DNA of 64,000 nt, from NCBI RefSeq assembly GCF_009738185.1, contig NZ_CP046509.1, forward strand, positions 3,971,501 to 4,035,500. The letters run 5' to 3'. Below are positions 36,557 to 45,034 of this stretch, piece by piece. This DNA comes from Erwinia sorbitola (lineage in GTDB: Bacteria; Pseudomonadota; Gammaproteobacteria; Enterobacterales; Enterobacteriaceae). The notes under the pieces were generated by a model. The model was not told where the DNA came from, made no database searches, and saw nothing but the letters and a program-made list of their open reading frames with translations. The position numbers and the translations under genes were made by a program. Positions within the stretch are counted from its first letter, which is position 1. Each line of letters starts with the position of its first letter.

Positions 36557-36773
36557 CGAATTTCGCTGGCTGCGAGCCTGTAAAAACTGCGCAGCCAGTG
36601 GCGTTAAAGCCATTTACGTGCAACAGCTGGACAGAATGCAAGCAACCACTACACTGGCTGCCACTATCGCTAAAGGTGCATGGTGACTGGGTTTGGCGAG
36701 ATAACGGTTATGATTCAACCAGTTCGCGGAATAGTAATTTTGCCTGGAAATGCGCCACACGCAAGTTAAGCGC

Positions 36774-36802
36774 TGGATCCGGCCGCGCAGTTACATTATA
36801 AT
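36774..36802 (+). promoter_or_regulatory. Promoter of tRNA-Ile2
   Basis: TGGATC (36774-36779), a 17-bp spacer and TATAAT (36797-36802), starting 12 bp before the mature tRNA. The -35 is weak. The preceding 36557-36773 shows no gene. Confidence 0.55.
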
Positions 36803-36813
36803 CCTGCGCCTCA

Positions 36814-36890
36814 GGCCCCATAGCTCAGTTGGTTAGAGCACGCGACTCATAATCGCTTGGTCGCTGGTTCAAGTCCAGCTGGGGCCACCA
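36814..36890 (+). tRNA. ileX: tRNA with CAT anticodon, ileX-like tRNA-Ile2
   Basis: 77 nt with encoded CCA. Acceptor GGCCCCA pairs with TGGGGCC. The anticodon stem-loop GCGACTCATAATCGC gives CAT, and the T-arm is CTGGTTCAAGTCCAG. The body (GCGACTCATAATCGCTTGGTCGCTGG) follows E. coli ileX rather than elongator metT, so the C34 is expected to be converted to lysidine by TilS to read AUA. Confidence 0.9.
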
Positions 36891-36915
36891 AATTTTACCT
36901 GTTAAATCAGGGCAT

Positions 36916-36944
36916 AAAGCCACTCTGCAAGGAGTGGCTTTTTA
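36916..36944 (+). terminator. Terminator of ileX
   Basis: AAGCCACTC / GAGTGGCTT stem (36917-36925 with 36932-36940), loop TGCAAG, followed by TTTT. Confidence 0.9.
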
Positions 36945-37082
36945 TCATCTGTAGCAAACGCAGCAAAAGTGCCACTCTTTAGCCCGACAATTCCAAATCA
37001 GCAGAAATGCATGACAAAATTTATCGGTACATTCATCGAACGTGTGCATTATTTGCAATGATCAGATCTACATATTGAATAG

Positions 37083-37583
37083 ATGACGCCAAAAGGAGAT
37101 AACGGTGAGTTTCAATATTTTTTAAACTTAGTAGGTGAGCAGCAAGGAGTAATATCTGCTGGTTGCAACACTATAGATTCTGTTGGTAACAAATATCAAA
37201 AAAACCACCCAAACGAAATACAAGTACTCTCATTAAATCATAGTTTGTCACGTGAACAACATTGCAATCATCACCCTATAGAATTTATAAAGCCTGTAGA
37301 TAAATCATCACCGCTAATAGGGGTGGCAATATCTAACAATGAAAGGCTTACCGCTACCTTTGAGGTATATTGGCTTAATCAATCAGGTGTATTGGAAGTT
37401 TTTTATAGAGTTAAATTGAAACATGCAACTATTGTGAATGTGAGTTCAACTTACCCACACGTAATTAATAGCTCTGGAATAATGCCGTACGAACAAATCT
37501 CATTGAGATACGAATCAATTAAATGGGAACATAAAATAGCAGCAACATCGGGTTATAGCATTTGGGATGACCGCGTTTACTAA
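37083..37583 (+). CDS. hcp: Orphan Hcp (type VI secretion tube protein), 5' end apparently frameshifted
   Basis: The reading frame encodes an Hcp-family protein: EQQGVISAGCNTIDSVGNKYQ, LSREQHCNHHPIEFIKPVDKSSPL, YPHVINSSG and WEHKIAATSGYSIWDDRVY. Hcp forms the hexameric T6SS tube and can carry effectors. The start is odd. AAGGAG at 37094 is ideally spaced for GTG 37105, giving MSFNIF, but that frame stops at 37123-37125. One extra T in the T6 run at 37118-37123 would join it to LNLVGEQQG. As it stands only ATG 37083, without a ribosome site, is in frame. It may be a pseudogene, slippage-expressed or a sequencing error. No T6SS genes are nearby; base composition is AT-rich. Confidence 0.75.
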   Translation: MTPKGDNGEFQYFLNLVGEQQGVISAGCNTIDSVGNKYQKNHPNEIQVLSLNHSLSREQHCNHHPIEFIKPVDKSSPLIGVAISNNERLTATFEVYWLNQSGVLEVFYRVKLKHATIVNVSSTYPHVINSSGIMPYEQISLRYESIKWEHKIAATSGYSIWDDRVY

Positions 37584-37592
37584 ATACACTAC

Positions 37593-37630
37593 ATTTAAGT
37601 TGCTTGCATTTAAATGCAAGCAACTTAAAT
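37593..37630. repeat. Perfect 38-bp palindrome between hcp and a small membrane gene
   Basis: The 19-bp arm ATTTAAGTTGCTTGCATTT is followed immediately by its exact reverse complement. It lies between convergent hcp (+) and the 61-aa gene (-), so it may serve as a bidirectional terminator, though it lacks long T runs. Confidence 0.85.
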
Positions 37631-37643
37631 TAACATTATAAAA

Positions 37644-37829
37644 TCATCGTAGCTTATTAACTAATATATCGCTAATATAAAAAGAAAATATAACCCCTAT
37701 AACAGCAATAAATATAACAACATTTTCAGGAAAAAGCGTTGCCACCAATATCGATAAAACAGAAAACGCAAAGGCTAGCATATAGCTTAAAATATCCAGT
37801 GCAACCGAACCAAAAGACTTAAACATCAT
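37644..37829 (-). CDS. Small two-helix membrane protein, unknown
   Basis: 61-aa protein MMFKSFGSVALDILSYML... with two hydrophobic helices (LSYMLAFAFSVLSILVATLF and VVIFIAVIGVIFSFYI) and a basic tail. AGAGGTAG upstream of the ATG supports translation. It is convergent with hcp. I do not recognise a family; a T6SS immunity role is conceivable from position alone and is speculative. Confidence 0.5.
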   Translation of the reverse strand: MMFKSFGSVALDILSYMLAFAFSVLSILVATLFPENVVIFIAVIGVIFSFYISDILVNKLR

Positions 37830-38398
37830 GACTACCTCTTGTGGAACACATCGGCTAAAGCAAAAATCAATGCATCGGCGTTTCCATGATCATTTGATAG
37901 ACTTACCTTATTTAATAGATTTACTTTACTTACAAGAATAACAAAACGCATTTCCACCTATGAGAATAAAACGAATTATAAATATTAAACTCAGTTAATT
38001 AACCTCATAACCACCATGTAAAAAAAAACAGAGTGATTGTTAAAATATCCTTAACTAATTGATAACCAGAAATCAATAATGGCGAAATTAAGTGACCTGA
38101 ACAATAAATAAATATTATAAACCACGAAAACCTGTTTGATACTGGCCGATCATAGCATCTATAACCAATCCAAAAAAGTCATTAATATAATGAGCCACCC
38201 ACAAGCATCCACATAAAACAATATATTTTAACTCAAATTTTTTTTAGTTATTTATATCGCAATGTCGCAAAAGATGTCATCAACCTCGTTAAAATAAGGA
38301 TAATTAATATTAGTAAGTAATTTCTGAATTTCTTCTTCGCTCTTTACTGCTAAAATCCAGCTGCTCTGATAACAACGTCAATAACATGGAAGATTTCG
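37830..38398. other. AT-rich gene-free stretch
   Basis: 569 bp of low GC without a credible ORF on either strand. The last 60 bp should hold the promoter and leader of the 38399 gene (GGAAG ribosome site). The composition together with orphan hcp suggests acquired or decayed DNA next to tRNA-Ile2, but no integrase or direct repeat was seen. Confidence 0.5.
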
Positions 38399-38764
38399 AT
38401 GAAAAAGATCCTGGGCCTTATGCTGGTTGCGGTCGCGTTCAGCTCACAGGCAGCATTCGTGCACCCTCTGGACTTCAACAACAGCGCTGAACAGCAGAAA
38501 GTGGTGCTCGACTACATTAAGGAAAAAGTGAAGCATGAGTACTGCGATGGCCCGGTTGATCTGTGCCAGCCAACTACGCTGCGGATGATGGAAAAAGAGA
38601 ATCTGAGGGCTTTCAAAGAGTTGACCAAGGCAACCAATCGTCCGATGCTGGATCAGATGATCGAAAATTACTGTCATAGCTCCATTGATATGTGTAACTA
38701 CATCACCATTAATTTGATGTATAAAGAGAATCTGAAAGCCAGCGATGAAGAACTTAGCTGGTAA
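38399..38764 (+). CDS. Small periplasmic protein with duplicated C-x6-C motif
   Basis: 121-aa protein with a clear signal peptide (MKKILGLMLVAVAFSSQAA, cleavage before FVHP). The mature part contains two related blocks: EYCDGPVDLCQPTTLRMMEKENLRAF (about residues 47-72) and NYCHSSIDMCNYITINLMYKENLKAS (about 90-115). Each has Cys-x6-Cys and ends in a KENL(R/K)A helix, so it looks like an internal duplication stabilised by two disulfides. Family not recognised. GGAAG precedes the ATG, and a strong terminator follows. Confidence 0.75.
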   Translation: MKKILGLMLVAVAFSSQAAFVHPLDFNNSAEQQKVVLDYIKEKVKHEYCDGPVDLCQPTTLRMMEKENLRAFKELTKATNRPMLDQMIENYCHSSIDMCNYITINLMYKENLKASDEELSW

Positions 38765-38771
38765 TCTGAGA

Positions 38772-38803
38772 AAACAGGCCCCTTCCGGCGGCCTGTTCTT
38801 TTA
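38772..38803. terminator. Terminator shared by the 38399 gene and the TonB receptor
   Basis: AACAGGCC / GGCCTGTT stem with loop CCTTCCGGC, followed by TCTTTTA on the plus strand and preceded by AAAA, so usable in both directions between the convergent genes. Confidence 0.85.
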
Positions 38804-41026
38804 TCAGAAGCGAACCTCTCCGCCGAATACATAAGTACGGCCACGGGCCGTGTTGTTTATCGACACTCCCTCCGCAGCGTTACTGAGATCCTGATTAAGA
38901 CGGTTCAGCGCATCGGCGTAGTTTTTATTTGCCACGTTTTGTACGGTAAAACGTAAGTCCATATTATCCGTTACCTGATAACTGCTGTAGAGATCGATAA
39001 TTGTCGGCACCTTCGGCATATCAATCTTATGAACCGAGTTGGTATCAACGTTAATCCCTTCAGTATCCAGACGCTTCGATCTTCCGGTGTACTTTATCAG
39101 GCTGCCCACCACCAGCTTCTGCTCGAAGAAGCGCGCGCCAATATCCAGCGTTATATAGCGGCGCGGCAGGTCGCTGATATCATCATAACCAAAGTCCTGA
39201 GTAGAGCTGGCAAGCGAGGTCGGCTGGTTGGTGTACTGCTCGCTATAGGAGAGGTTGAGATAGGCGACCTGCGCATCGTAGCTCAGTTCTGCTTCATAAC
39301 CATTAGCGGTTACCGGCGTCGCGGAGTTGGTAAACACCCGGGCATTAAAGCCGGAGGATGAATTGTCGATATCGTGGCACAGTGCGCCATCATTACACAG
39401 GAAGAACGACTCTCCGGCGATGTAGCCTTTAGTGCGCGTACGGTAGGCAAGGGCTTTTAACATCAGCTTATCCTCCTGTAGCAGCAGCCCGTCTTTCACC
39501 ACGTTCACGCCCAGCTGCCAGGTCTCAGCTTTTTCCGGTTTAAGGAATGGATTCATCGATGCGCCGCCCTCGTTGGAGAAAAACACTTCCTGCACGTTCG
39601 GTGCGCGTGAGGAGCGGCTCCATGTGACGAACGGTTGCAGCCAGGGGGTAACCTGTGCCGATAAGGTTGCCGAGGGGTTAACAGCCTTATGATCAAGCTC
39701 CAGCGTTGCTTCACCCTGCGGGAAACAGCGCTCGTCATCCGCACAGGCGGGTTTCACACCGCTCACCTGGCTGCGCGTATAGTTCAGATTAACATCCAGC
39801 TGGTAGATATCTTTATTGATGGTCAGCCCGGTATACAGAGCGCTAATCTTCTGCGATCCGCTGGGCGCAAATGCATTACGGCCGGTGACATACTCCTGCT
39901 GAAACTGGCGCGTATAGTCAGTATCAACAATTTTACCGCCCAGCAGGAAGGTGAGGTCATAATCCGCCAGCGAGAAACGGCTGGTGTTGCTGGCATCTAT
40001 CGCGTTGGATTTATTGGTGGTTGATGCGCTGTTAAAGTTTGAAATCGAGTCAAATTCATAGTTTTGATTGGAACGACTGCTGCTGAGAAGCAGATTCACA
40101 TCCACCAGCTCAGAAAGCGGGAAATAGTGATATTTAAGATAGTAATCGTCGCTGGTGATCTCGCGGCGGGTATATTTGCTGTCGTAATTACGTGCGCTAA
40201 ACTCAATATCGTTATTGCCGTCAGGGCTGAAATCCAGCTTATACAGCTGTGACTTCGGCTCCTGTTTCATATAGTTACTGTCTTCACCGATCATCTCTTT
40301 ACTGTCCTGCCCGGCACCATTTTTCCAGGTAGGATAGGTGGTAGTGCGGCTTATCCCAACCAGTGCGCCCAGATGGCCGCCGTTACCGAATTTCTCCGTT
40401 TTTCCGGCGGCTGCCACCATTCCGCTGCGGCCCATTCCATTATCGCCCAGTGAAAAACGGGACATTACGCCGGTCTGGCGGTTATGTTGCACCACATCAT
40501 CAACGCCGATAGTGCGCATATTGGCGCTGCCCGCCAGCGCATTCACCCCCTGCGATCCGGCGCTGGTACCGCGTGTTATATCCACTCCAGCCAGGAAGTT
40601 AGGGTCGATCAGCACAGCGGCAGAGCTGTTGGTTCCGGCGTGATAGCTGGTAGGTGCCATGCCGTAATAGGTCTGCGTCACCCCATCGACCATGGTATTG
40701 ACCCGCCCCAGCCCGCTCATTCCACGCACGTTCATCGTCACCGCGCCCTGCAACGGGTCAAGCTGGGTATAAGTACCAGGTACGCTACGCAGCGTACTGT
40801 CGAGGCTTTGCAGTTTTTTACTGGCTACCCGTGAGCTGACGGCACCCGGTGTAATAAACGTCGCTTCAGAGGATCCCACATCCTCCTGTCTGGTCTGTTT
40901 ACTGGAGTCAGAGACAGATAATGTTGAGAAAACGGTACTGCCTTTTTCCCCTTCGGCAGCGATGGTGGCGGCAGGTATAACAAGGAAACTCGCCAACGCG
41001 CAGTTGGCTAAAGATAAGGATTTCAA
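38804..41026 (-). CDS. TonB-dependent outer-membrane receptor
   Basis: 740-aa receptor with a signal peptide (to about AATIAA). A plug domain follows (LQSLDSTLRSVPGTYTQLDPLQGAVTMNVRGMSGLGRVNTMVDG, residues about 70-115), then a 22-strand barrel ending GRTYVFGGEVRF. The plug pattern resembles receptors annotated as haem or haemoglobin type. Paired Cys (PACADDERCF and FFLCNDGALCHD) probably form loop disulfides. It is the last gene of a chaN-tonB-peptidase-receptor operon and overlaps the peptidase gene by 4 bp. Ligand unknown. Confidence 0.88.
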   Translation of the reverse strand: MKSLSLANCALASFLVIPAATIAAEGEKGSTVFSTLSVSDSSKQTRQEDVGSSEATFITPGAVSSRVASKKLQSLDSTLRSVPGTYTQLDPLQGAVTMNVRGMSGLGRVNTMVDGVTQTYYGMAPTSYHAGTNSSAAVLIDPNFLAGVDITRGTSAGSQGVNALAGSANMRTIGVDDVVQHNRQTGVMSRFSLGDNGMGRSGMVAAAGKTEKFGNGGHLGALVGISRTTTYPTWKNGAGQDSKEMIGEDSNYMKQEPKSQLYKLDFSPDGNNDIEFSARNYDSKYTRREITSDDYYLKYHYFPLSELVDVNLLLSSSRSNQNYEFDSISNFNSASTTNKSNAIDASNTSRFSLADYDLTFLLGGKIVDTDYTRQFQQEYVTGRNAFAPSGSQKISALYTGLTINKDIYQLDVNLNYTRSQVSGVKPACADDERCFPQGEATLELDHKAVNPSATLSAQVTPWLQPFVTWSRSSRAPNVQEVFFSNEGGASMNPFLKPEKAETWQLGVNVVKDGLLLQEDKLMLKALAYRTRTKGYIAGESFFLCNDGALCHDIDNSSSGFNARVFTNSATPVTANGYEAELSYDAQVAYLNLSYSEQYTNQPTSLASSTQDFGYDDISDLPRRYITLDIGARFFEQKLVVGSLIKYTGRSKRLDTEGINVDTNSVHKIDMPKVPTIIDLYSSYQVTDNMDLRFTVQNVANKNYADALNRLNQDLSNAAEGVSINNTARGRTYVFGGEVRF

Positions 41027-43137
41027 CGCGGTGCTCCTGAAGAATGATTATTGTTGTTATCGCTGTAGATCAAAAAGCTGAAAGCCTGCGCCGAATCCTT
41101 CAGGCGCGCATATCGTCCGGCGCTACCGCCATGGCCCGCCTGCATATTGGTGGTCAGCAGTAGCAGAGGATGCGGGCGAGTATTTACCGTGCGCAGGCGG
41201 GCGATATATTTTGCCGCCTCCCAGTAAGGCACCCGGGTGTCGTACAGTCCGCTGGTGACCAGCATGTTCGGATAGGGTTGTGTACGCAGGTTGTCATAAG
41301 GACTCCAGGCTTTGATCGCCTGCCAGGCACTGGCATCTGCGGGATTGCCCCACTCGTCAAACTCCTGCTGCGTCAGCGGTAACGAACTATCCAGCATGGT
41401 GTTGAGCACATCGACAAACGGCACCTGCATCACCACCGCCCGGAACTGCTGTGGCTGCTGATTTACTGCGGCGGCCACCAGCAGCCCACCCGCACTGCCC
41501 CCCATGGCGTACAGACGATTGGCAGCACCAAAACCCTGCGCTATCAGGCCCTGTGCCGCATCGTTAAAGTCATTAATGCTGTGCTGTTTATGGTTTTTTT
41601 TGCCGTTGAGATACCAGTCAATGCCCTTTTCGCCGCCGCCGCGCACATGGGCAATGGCAAAGACGAAACCGCGATCGAGCAGGCTGAGACGCGGGGCGCT
41701 AAACGCCACATCCACACTGATGCCATAAGCGCCGTAGCCATACACCAGCAGAGGGTTTTTACCGTGATGAAACAGATCCCGGCGATAAACCAGCGACACC
41801 GGAATTGACTCTCCGTCACGAGAGACAACCGTGACAAATTCGCTCTGATAGCGGCTCAAATCCACACCGGGCAACTGTTTCTGATGAACCAGACGCGTCT
41901 GATTACTCCTCAGATCCCACTGGTAATAACCCAGCGGTTTAGCCAGCGAAGAGTAGATATAATTAAATACGCCTGCGCCGGAGCGGCTGTTGCTACCCGG
42001 ACGCACCATATAGCTCTGGTCGGGAAAATTCAGGTTCTGCCATTCGCCGCTGGCAAGCTGTAGTTTCGCCAGGCGGGTCTGACCACCAGCGCGCCGCGCC
42101 ACCACCAGCCACTGGTCAAACAGGAAGAAATTTTCAATTTCGCTGTCAGGGGCAGGCGCGAACAGGCTTTGCCACGCCTCCTCCGGCTGATGAAAGGTGT
42201 AGATACCGAAGTTTTTATCCGCATGGTTGCTGCGCACGGTGAATCGATCGTTGTTATGGTCGAGGTAGTACTCCTGCCCCTTGATCCGTGGCCGGATAAG
42301 CTGCGGGCGCCTATTGTCCTCATTCAGCGGTAGCACCCGTGCCTCGGAGGTATCATTGCCGCTCAGGGTAATAATCAGATAGGCACCGGAAGCGGAGCGG
42401 GCAATACCGGTATACAGGCTGTCATCCTGCTCCTCATAGACCAGCCGGTCAGGGCGTTCGCCCGTCAGCCAGTGCTGCATCACCCGATATGGCGTCAGAG
42501 TTTGCGGATGATTAGCCACATAAAACAGCGAGCGTCCGTCCTGGCTGAATACCACTTCACCGGAGGTGCCTTTAGTCAGCTGAGGCAGCCACTGCTGGCG
42601 CGATATATCCATCACGCTAATCTGATTCTGACCGTCACCGCGGGTATCTTCGGCAATGGCCAGATAGCGGTTATCTTCGCTGACCGCATAGCGAGAGAGG
42701 CTGTAGTAAGCGTGGCCTTTGCTACGCTCACGCGCATCCAGCACCTTTTCCCAGCGAGAGCTGCCGTTTTTCTGACGTAGCAGCTGTGGATAGTTGGCGT
42801 GCTGCGCAAAGGTGCTTTGATAGGTGAAATCATTATTCTGCCAGGGCTGGGCATAATTATCCTGCGACTGACGCTCGCTCATCTCCTGAAGGATGGTCTC
42901 GGTTAAGCCCTGCCAGCGCTGCGATTGCTGTGCGGCGTAGCGGTTCTCGGCATTTAAATAATCCATTACCGCTGGCGCTGTTCGCCGGTCATCACGCAGC
43001 CAGTGATAATTATCCACTCTGACGTCACCGTGAGTGGTCACGCTAAACGGAACAATCTGTGCTACAGGCGGATTTTCGGCAGCAGCAAGACACGGCGCCA
43101 GTATGATGCCGGCAGCCAGACCCCAAAGGTATTTCAT
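41023..43137 (-). CDS. Exported oligopeptidase B-like serine peptidase (S9A)
   Basis: 704-aa prolyl-oligopeptidase-family enzyme with a seven-bladed beta-propeller (about residues 75-400) and an alpha/beta-hydrolase domain. The catalytic triad is Ser548 (GGSAGG), Asp633 (LYDTRVPYWE) and His669 (AGHGG), aligned with E. coli PtrB. Unlike cytosolic PtrB it starts with a signal peptide (MKYLWGLAAGIILAPCLAAAE), so it should act in the periplasm. It overlaps the receptor gene (ATGA) and follows tonB by 30 bp, suggesting it processes the imported ligand. PtrB enzymes cut after basic residues in small peptides. Confidence 0.88.
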   Translation of the reverse strand: MKYLWGLAAGIILAPCLAAAENPPVAQIVPFSVTTHGDVRVDNYHWLRDDRRTAPAVMDYLNAENRYAAQQSQRWQGLTETILQEMSERQSQDNYAQPWQNNDFTYQSTFAQHANYPQLLRQKNGSSRWEKVLDARERSKGHAYYSLSRYAVSEDNRYLAIAEDTRGDGQNQISVMDISRQQWLPQLTKGTSGEVVFSQDGRSLFYVANHPQTLTPYRVMQHWLTGERPDRLVYEEQDDSLYTGIARSASGAYLIITLSGNDTSEARVLPLNEDNRRPQLIRPRIKGQEYYLDHNNDRFTVRSNHADKNFGIYTFHQPEEAWQSLFAPAPDSEIENFFLFDQWLVVARRAGGQTRLAKLQLASGEWQNLNFPDQSYMVRPGSNSRSGAGVFNYIYSSLAKPLGYYQWDLRSNQTRLVHQKQLPGVDLSRYQSEFVTVVSRDGESIPVSLVYRRDLFHHGKNPLLVYGYGAYGISVDVAFSAPRLSLLDRGFVFAIAHVRGGGEKGIDWYLNGKKNHKQHSINDFNDAAQGLIAQGFGAANRLYAMGGSAGGLLVAAAVNQQPQQFRAVVMQVPFVDVLNTMLDSSLPLTQQEFDEWGNPADASAWQAIKAWSPYDNLRTQPYPNMLVTSGLYDTRVPYWEAAKYIARLRTVNTRPHPLLLLTTNMQAGHGGSAGRYARLKDSAQAFSFLIYSDNNNNHSSGAPR

Positions 43138-43167
43138 TAATTAAGACTCTCAGTCAGCGTGAAATAA

Positions 43168-43959
43168 TTATTTCTTTAAATCAAAACTTACCGGCAGGGT
43201 GATGCGGTAACGCCCTGCTTCTAATAAATTTTCCGGCGGCGGCGGCAGCGGGGATGCCCGTTGGAGCATGGCTAACGCCTCGCGATCGAGTGCGATAGTG
43301 CCAGACGAATCGGCCAGCTGGCTGGCAAGGATCTCGCCGCGACCGTTGACGGTGAAGGTCACTCTGGCAACGCCTGCGCGACCACGGCGTTTTGCCTCTG
43401 CCGGGTACTGTTTCACCCGGTTCAGCGCTCCCATCACCAGCCCTTCCCAGGTTATTCTGGCCAGCTGATTATGTGCAGCATCGCTCTCTACCGGTGCGGC
43501 GGTTTTTTCAGCGCGCTTTTGCTGCGGCTGCGGCGCGGCCTGGCTGGTGACCAGAGAATTTCCCGCCAGCGCCTGCTGATTCAGGGAATTTTCACGCGGA
43601 ACATCGCGTTTTTTCACCGGTTTGGGTGCAGGCTCAGGTTTCTGCAACGCCAGTTCGCCCTCATCTGCCTCCACTGCCCGTGCGGTTTCTGGCTTCTCCG
43701 GCGTCACTTCCGCTTTAGAAGCCTCGACCCGACGCTGCTGATTCACTCCCGTCGGCAACGCCGGACGGGTAATGGCGGTTTGCACCTCAGGGGCAAATTC
43801 CAGCATGACGGCGGCCGGGGAGATCGTTTCAATGCTCTGTTTTTCAAAGGTGACCACCGCCAGCAAGGCCAGTATCAGGTGAGCGCTCAGGCTGAGTAAC
43901 GCTCCTTTGCCCCAGGAGGACTCAGGCTGCGGCGTTATGGCGTTGAATAGCGCGCTCAT
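43168..43959 (-). CDS. Dedicated TonB/HasB-like energy transducer
   Basis: 263-aa TonB-type protein with a single N-terminal membrane helix (GALLSLSAHLILALLAVVTF, including the functionally important Ser and His). A Pro/Lys/Glu-rich periplasmic spacer follows (PEPAPKPVKKRDVPREN), then a C-terminal TonB domain (QYPAEAKRRGRAGVARVTFTVNGRG ... PLPPPPENL). It lacks exbBD neighbours, so it would use the housekeeping ExbBD. Its start overlaps the chaN stop by 1 bp (TGATG), indicating translational coupling. Position suggests service to the receptor two genes downstream. Confidence 0.85.
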   Translation of the reverse strand: MSALFNAITPQPESSWGKGALLSLSAHLILALLAVVTFEKQSIETISPAAVMLEFAPEVQTAITRPALPTGVNQQRRVEASKAEVTPEKPETARAVEADEGELALQKPEPAPKPVKKRDVPRENSLNQQALAGNSLVTSQAAPQPQQKRAEKTAAPVESDAAHNQLARITWEGLVMGALNRVKQYPAEAKRRGRAGVARVTFTVNGRGEILASQLADSSGTIALDREALAMLQRASPLPPPPENLLEAGRYRITLPVSFDLKK

Positions 43960-44828
43960 CAGGGAGATGTCGCCGGGAGATACCAGACATAATCGCCCTC
44001 TTCTGCCTGCACTTCCGTTCCGCTCGCCGCAAGGATGACCACCACCGGAGCCGGCCCGTTGAGATCCGCCATATGCAGCGGCACACCGAGATTTTTCGCC
44101 GCGTGGAAGCTACCGGCAATCAGCAGCGCAGGTTTGGGAGCGTTGAGAAGCTGCTGCGCCATCATGCGATCGCGGTTTTGCTGTATCGACAGCATGGATT
44201 TGAGCTGGGAGCGCTCCATTTTCCCGCCATGCATCGCAACAATAGCGGCGGATAAGGCGCGGATTACCGGCGGCGCGCTGCTGCGCTCTCCAGGCGGAAA
44301 CTGCGGGGTTTGGTAGAGCGCGCTGACTTCAGCGCGGCTGAGATTGGCCGCCAGTAACGGATATCTGGCATACAGCGCGGTAAGCACCACGCCGCGATAG
44401 AGCGGCCAGGGCCAGCCGCTATTCCAGTTCAGCAGTTCCTGAATGCGCTGTTCACGAATGTAAGGGCTTGCTTTCAGCCCCTGCCTGAGGCTATCAACGG
44501 CGGCCTGCTGGTCGCTGCTAATCATCTCCAGCAGCACGCTACCCTGCGGACGTTTTTCCGCCAGCCGGGTCATTAACCACTGTTCGATTTCATGGTGCGC
44601 CGCCTCGCGATGGTTTTCTCCAACGATCACCATTCCCGCGCTACTGAGGCGCTCAACCAGCGCCTGCGGCGTCAGCGTTTGCGACTGCGTCAGGCTTTTA
44701 ATCTGCGAGGTTTCCAGCACAGCGCGGCTGAGGGCCGCCTGCGGCACGGTCGCCTTCTGCTGGCAGGCGGTTAACAGCGAGGCGAGCGAAAGCAGCAGTG
44801 CCCCTGCAATAAAGTTTATTTTCATCAT
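43959..44828 (-). CDS. ChaN-like (haem-binding) lipoprotein
   Basis: 289-aa lipoprotein: lipobox LLTAC with Cys22 (from MMKINFIAG), followed by a ChaN/Cofac_haem_bdg domain with VIVGENHREAAHHEIEQW (the GExH motif), LLEMISSDQQ and LIAGSFHAAKNLGVPLHM. Campylobacter ChaN binds haem pairs, and in several bacteria chaN homologues accompany iron-regulated receptors. Two ATG codons (44828, 44825) are possible and the ribosome site is weak. It is first in the operon and preceded by a Fur box at 44927-44945. Confidence 0.82.
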   Translation of the reverse strand: MMKINFIAGALLLSLASLLTACQQKATVPQAALSRAVLETSQIKSLTQSQTLTPQALVERLSSAGMVIVGENHREAAHHEIEQWLMTRLAEKRPQGSVLLEMISSDQQAAVDSLRQGLKASPYIREQRIQELLNWNSGWPWPLYRGVVLTALYARYPLLAANLSRAEVSALYQTPQFPPGERSSAPPVIRALSAAIVAMHGGKMERSQLKSMLSIQQNRDRMMAQQLLNAPKPALLIAGSFHAAKNLGVPLHMADLNGPAPVVVILAASGTEVQAEEGDYVWYLPATSP

Positions 44829-44926
44829 CTTATGTGTGGCTTCATGCCAGTCTTCTGACGAAGACTCCCCAAAGGCGCTGCATCGCAGCAAAAGAAAAAG
44901 ACACTATTCTTTTTGAGAATCGTGAT

Positions 44927-44945
44927 CAATATGATTATCACTCTC
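44927..44945 (-). promoter_or_regulatory. Fur box upstream of the chaN-tonB-peptidase-receptor operon
   Basis: On the minus strand GAGAGTGATAATCATATTG matches 14 of 19 Fur consensus positions, with an intact TGATAATCAT core. It lies about 100 bp upstream of the chaN start. Iron-repressed expression is inferred. Confidence 0.7.
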
Positions 44946-45034
44946 ATTTACATTAAGCTAGCAAAAATAGCACGAAATGCTATGCACAGTGTTAACAAAA
45001 TTTCAGGGCGGAAAAATCAGTAACGCGAGGGAGA

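Noticed and set aside
36814..38398. Genomic island integrated at tRNA-Ile2
   Set aside because: The stretch is AT-rich with orphan hcp, but there is no integrase and no direct repeat of the tRNA 3' end in the window.
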